DNA of 64,000 bases from Lacticaseibacillus sharpeae JCM 1186 = DSM 20505 (GTDB lineage Bacteria; Bacillota; Bacilli; Lactobacillales; Lactobacillaceae), in NCBI RefSeq assembly GCF_001436225.1, contig NZ_AYYO01000056.1, forward strand, positions 62,001-126,000, in the 5' to 3' direction. Of the stretch, positions 62,354-64,000 are shown piece by piece. The notes beneath the pieces were generated by a model that was not told the DNA's origin, made no database searches, and saw only the letters and a list, made by a program, of their open reading frames with translations. The translations under genes and the position numbers were made by a program. Every line of letters begins with the position of its first letter. The stretch's first letter is position 1.

Positions 62354-62800
62354 ATGCAGGTTAAATTTGAACAAGTCGCGGGCGCAAGTGCTGAGCCCGA
62401 GGTGATTGTGCGGGCGGCGGCGCTATCGCCTGAGGTATTAACGCTCATGGCGCGCCTGCAAAACGGCGTGGCGGCGGCAACATTAGCCATCCCGGTTGCC
62501 GATCGGATTGTGATTGTCGATTGCCAGCAGATTGTGGCGGCCAGTGTGCTCGGCGAGCGCCTGACGCTGACGACCACGGAAGCCACGTATGAGTATGCAG
62601 GACAACTGAATGGGTTATTGCAGCGCCTGACCGCACCGAATTTTGTCCAGGTCAGCCGTAATTCGCTGCTGAACATTCAGCATTTGCGGTCTTTGGAGCA
62701 AGCCTTTTCCGGCAATATGTTGGCATTAATGTCAACTGGCACCAAGATTGTGGTCAGTCGCAAATTCTTGCCGCAGTTGAAACGTAGCGTTGGGTTGTAG
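62354..62800 (+). CDS. LytTR DNA-binding regulator
   Basis: A 148-residue regulator with no receiver domain. The C-terminal LytTR domain spans about residues 50-148: IPVADRIVIVDCQQIVAASVLGERLTLTTTEATYEYAGQLNGLLQRLTAPNFVQVSRNSLLNIQHL, ending with the conserved KFLPQLKRSVGL. The N-terminal 50 residues are short and of unknown role. ATG 62354 follows GAGGG. Stand-alone LytTR genes paired with a small membrane protein form two-gene regulatory systems in which the membrane protein restrains the regulator. Confidence 0.92.
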   Translation: MQVKFEQVAGASAEPEVIVRAAALSPEVLTLMARLQNGVAAATLAIPVADRIVIVDCQQIVAASVLGERLTLTTTEATYEYAGQLNGLLQRLTAPNFVQVSRNSLLNIQHLRSLEQAFSGNMLALMSTGTKIVVSRKFLPQLKRSVGL

Positions 62801-62811
62801 GAGGACTAGAC

Positions 62812-63198
62812 ATGCAAATGATTAAAAATATGCTGCAGGGCGTTTTGGTGGGCTGTGCAATCTACGTCGTTAGCCTGGCTTGTCACTGGCAGCTCTTCAC
62901 GTTGTCACCGCAGCGTGCGCTTGAATTGATTCTGACCAGCGCGGTTATCGGCGCGTTCTCCTGGCTGCTGCAGACCGACCGCCTCAGCTTTGTTCAGTCG
63001 ATGGTTAGCCACATGCTGGCGACGTTACTCTGTTTGGTCGGCGCAAATTTTGTCTTCGGTTGGGACTGGCTGAGCAGTTTTGCCTGGCTCAATTTTGGCT
63101 TGCCCTTTATCATCATCTATCTGCTTGTCTGGCTTGCTTGGTGGCTGCAGGCCCAAATCACGGTGCGGCAAATTAACGCCAAACTGCGTCAACACTAA
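62812..63198 (+). CDS. DUF3021 membrane protein, partner of the LytTR regulator
   Basis: A 128-residue protein with four membrane helices (about 8-24, 36-52, 64-84, 92-115), of the DUF3021 family that is regularly encoded next to LytTR regulators. By analogy with the Brs/Hdr systems of streptococci it may inhibit its LytTR partner at the membrane. GGAGG precedes ATG 62812, 11 bases after the regulator. The 150 bases after it show only a small AGAG-TA/TA-CTCT hairpin (63295-63309). Confidence 0.85.
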   Translation: MQMIKNMLQGVLVGCAIYVVSLACHWQLFTLSPQRALELILTSAVIGAFSWLLQTDRLSFVQSMVSHMLATLLCLVGANFVFGWDWLSSFAWLNFGLPFIIIYLLVWLAWWLQAQITVRQINAKLRQH

Positions 63199-63349
63199 TG
63201 TTTGCGCGGTGCCTTAACCTTTTCTTTACTTTTGCATGTTGCCGGACCATGGCACTTCAGGAACGTGACTGTTATTATTTACTCATCACTTAGCAGAGGT
63301 AGTTACTCTGTGGTGCTAATTCTTGTTCAAGAGTAAAGGAGACAGTATT

Positions 63350-63955
63350 TTGAACCGAACACGTTCTAAAGCATATCGTATTAGTACCTTGGGGTTACTG
63401 ACAGCACTCATTATTGTTCAGTCGTTCGTACCAATGATTGGTTATATTAGTTTCGGTGGGGTTTCGATTACGACCATTCACCTGACCGTTATCATTGGGG
63501 CCGTCATGCTGGGGACTAGCGGTGGGGCCGAGCTTGGCCTCATCTGGGGGATTACCAGCCTGATTGTTGCCTTCACGCGGCCTGCTGATCCGTTGTCTCT
63601 GCTGCTGTTCCACAATCCCATCATCGCGATTGTGCCGCGGCTCATGACCGGCGTGGTTGCCGGCCTGATCTTCAACCAGATTCGGCCCGGCATGCGCACG
63701 GGCACGGTGGGCACCATCAAGATGATCTTCGCCGGCATCGCGGGTGCGCTCACGAACACGCTGCTCGTGATTGCGTTCACGTGGCTGTTCTACGCGAGCA
63801 AGGCCGCAACGCTGGTGGGCAATGGGGCCAGCAGCGCCAACCTGGGCTGGATCATGATTGCGATGCTCGGGGTGAACGCCATCGCCGAGGCCATTGCGGC
63901 CGGGATTGTGACGCCGCTACTAGGGCAGGCACTGGTACGGTTCCGCCGCGACTAA
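63350..63955 (+). CDS. ECF transporter S component (pantothenate-like)
   Basis: A 201-residue membrane protein with about six helices, the substrate subunit of an energy-coupling factor vitamin importer. FGGVSITTIHLTVIIGAVMLGTSGGAELGLIWGITSLIVAFTRP and NPIIAIVPRLMTGVVAGLIF resemble PanT-type (pantothenate) S components, but I would not exclude another vitamin. The start is TTG 63350, 8 bases after AAGGAG; the in-frame extension to 63323 is unsupported. No riboswitch is recognisable. A TATAAT (63972) near the window edge may serve the next gene. Confidence 0.8.
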   Translation: MNRTRSKAYRISTLGLLTALIIVQSFVPMIGYISFGGVSITTIHLTVIIGAVMLGTSGGAELGLIWGITSLIVAFTRPADPLSLLLFHNPIIAIVPRLMTGVVAGLIFNQIRPGMRTGTVGTIKMIFAGIAGALTNTLLVIAFTWLFYASKAATLVGNGASSANLGWIMIAMLGVNAIAEAIAAGIVTPLLGQALVRFRRD

Positions 63956-64000
63956 GCGTTTTCAGCACGGTTATAATGCTTTAATATGAAAATATAAATA

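Overview
This window looks like chromosomal DNA of a GC-rich member of the Lactobacillaceae. The evidence is gene order and gene content. The block dnaX-ybaB-recR-yaaL-tmk-pstA-holB-yabA-rsmI, a plant-type acyl-ACP thioesterase, the tsaB-rimI-tsaD block, mutS-mutL-maf-ruvA-ruvB-yajC, single-copy CIRCE-controlled groESL, rex, glyA, folD and pepT are all typical of lactobacilli. GTG and TTG starts are common and almost every start has a clear GGAGG-type ribosome site. I cannot name the genus. I saw no phage, insertion sequence, CRISPR array or rRNA.

Layout. 1-2.6 kb: an efflux/oxidoreductase/MerR operon with a textbook MerR operator. 2.6-5.7 kb: small housekeeping genes, then an SOS-type operon on the minus strand (Y-family polymerase, an unrecognised small protein, a YolD-like protein) with two LexA-type boxes. 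5.8-9.6 kb: tRNA-Leu(CAG) and a heterodimeric ABC exporter. 9.8-17 kb: the dnaX-to-thioesterase replication/repair/modification block. 17.2-18.3 kb: an unknown small gene and folT behind a tetrahydrofolate riboswitch. 18.4-20.8 kb: the t6A genes. 21-22.7 kb: a LacI regulator with a HAD phosphatase. 22.8-28 kb: an ABC-F protein, rex, and groESL with two CIRCE elements. 28-32.4 kb: a LOG protein, a KimA-like potassium transporter whose natural start is cut off by an in-frame TAG, rlmA and a membrane protein. 32.4-35.5 kb: an ABC importer pair with no binding protein, plus an acyl-CoA synthetase. 35.8-45.8 kb: mismatch repair, ruvAB, yajC, glyA, folD. 46-48.6 kb: an ABC exporter. 48.8-51.8 kb: methionine genes with a T-box and an unexplained structured leader. 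52-55.6 kb: a DtxR-type regulator, zwf, pepT. 55.7-58.4 kb: a YtrA-type regulator with an ABC exporter. 58.4-61.4 kb: a tryptophan-type ABC transporter behind a leader peptide with two adjacent Trp codons. 61.5-64 kb: SprT-like protein, tRNA-Leu(AAG), a LytTR/DUF3021 pair and an ECF transporter S component.

The most unusual item is the leader at 58.48-58.71 kb. A strong promoter, a good ribosome site, a 16-residue ORF with tandem Trp codons, several mutually exclusive stems and a strong terminator precede the trpXYZ-like genes. This resembles ribosome-mediated attenuation, whereas T-box control is what I would expect in this group. Other items worth following are the TAG in the kimA-like gene, paired SOS boxes, two CIRCE elements, structured leaders before metY, glyA and kimA, a candidate small transcript before rex, and a tRNA-Leu with an AAG anticodon.
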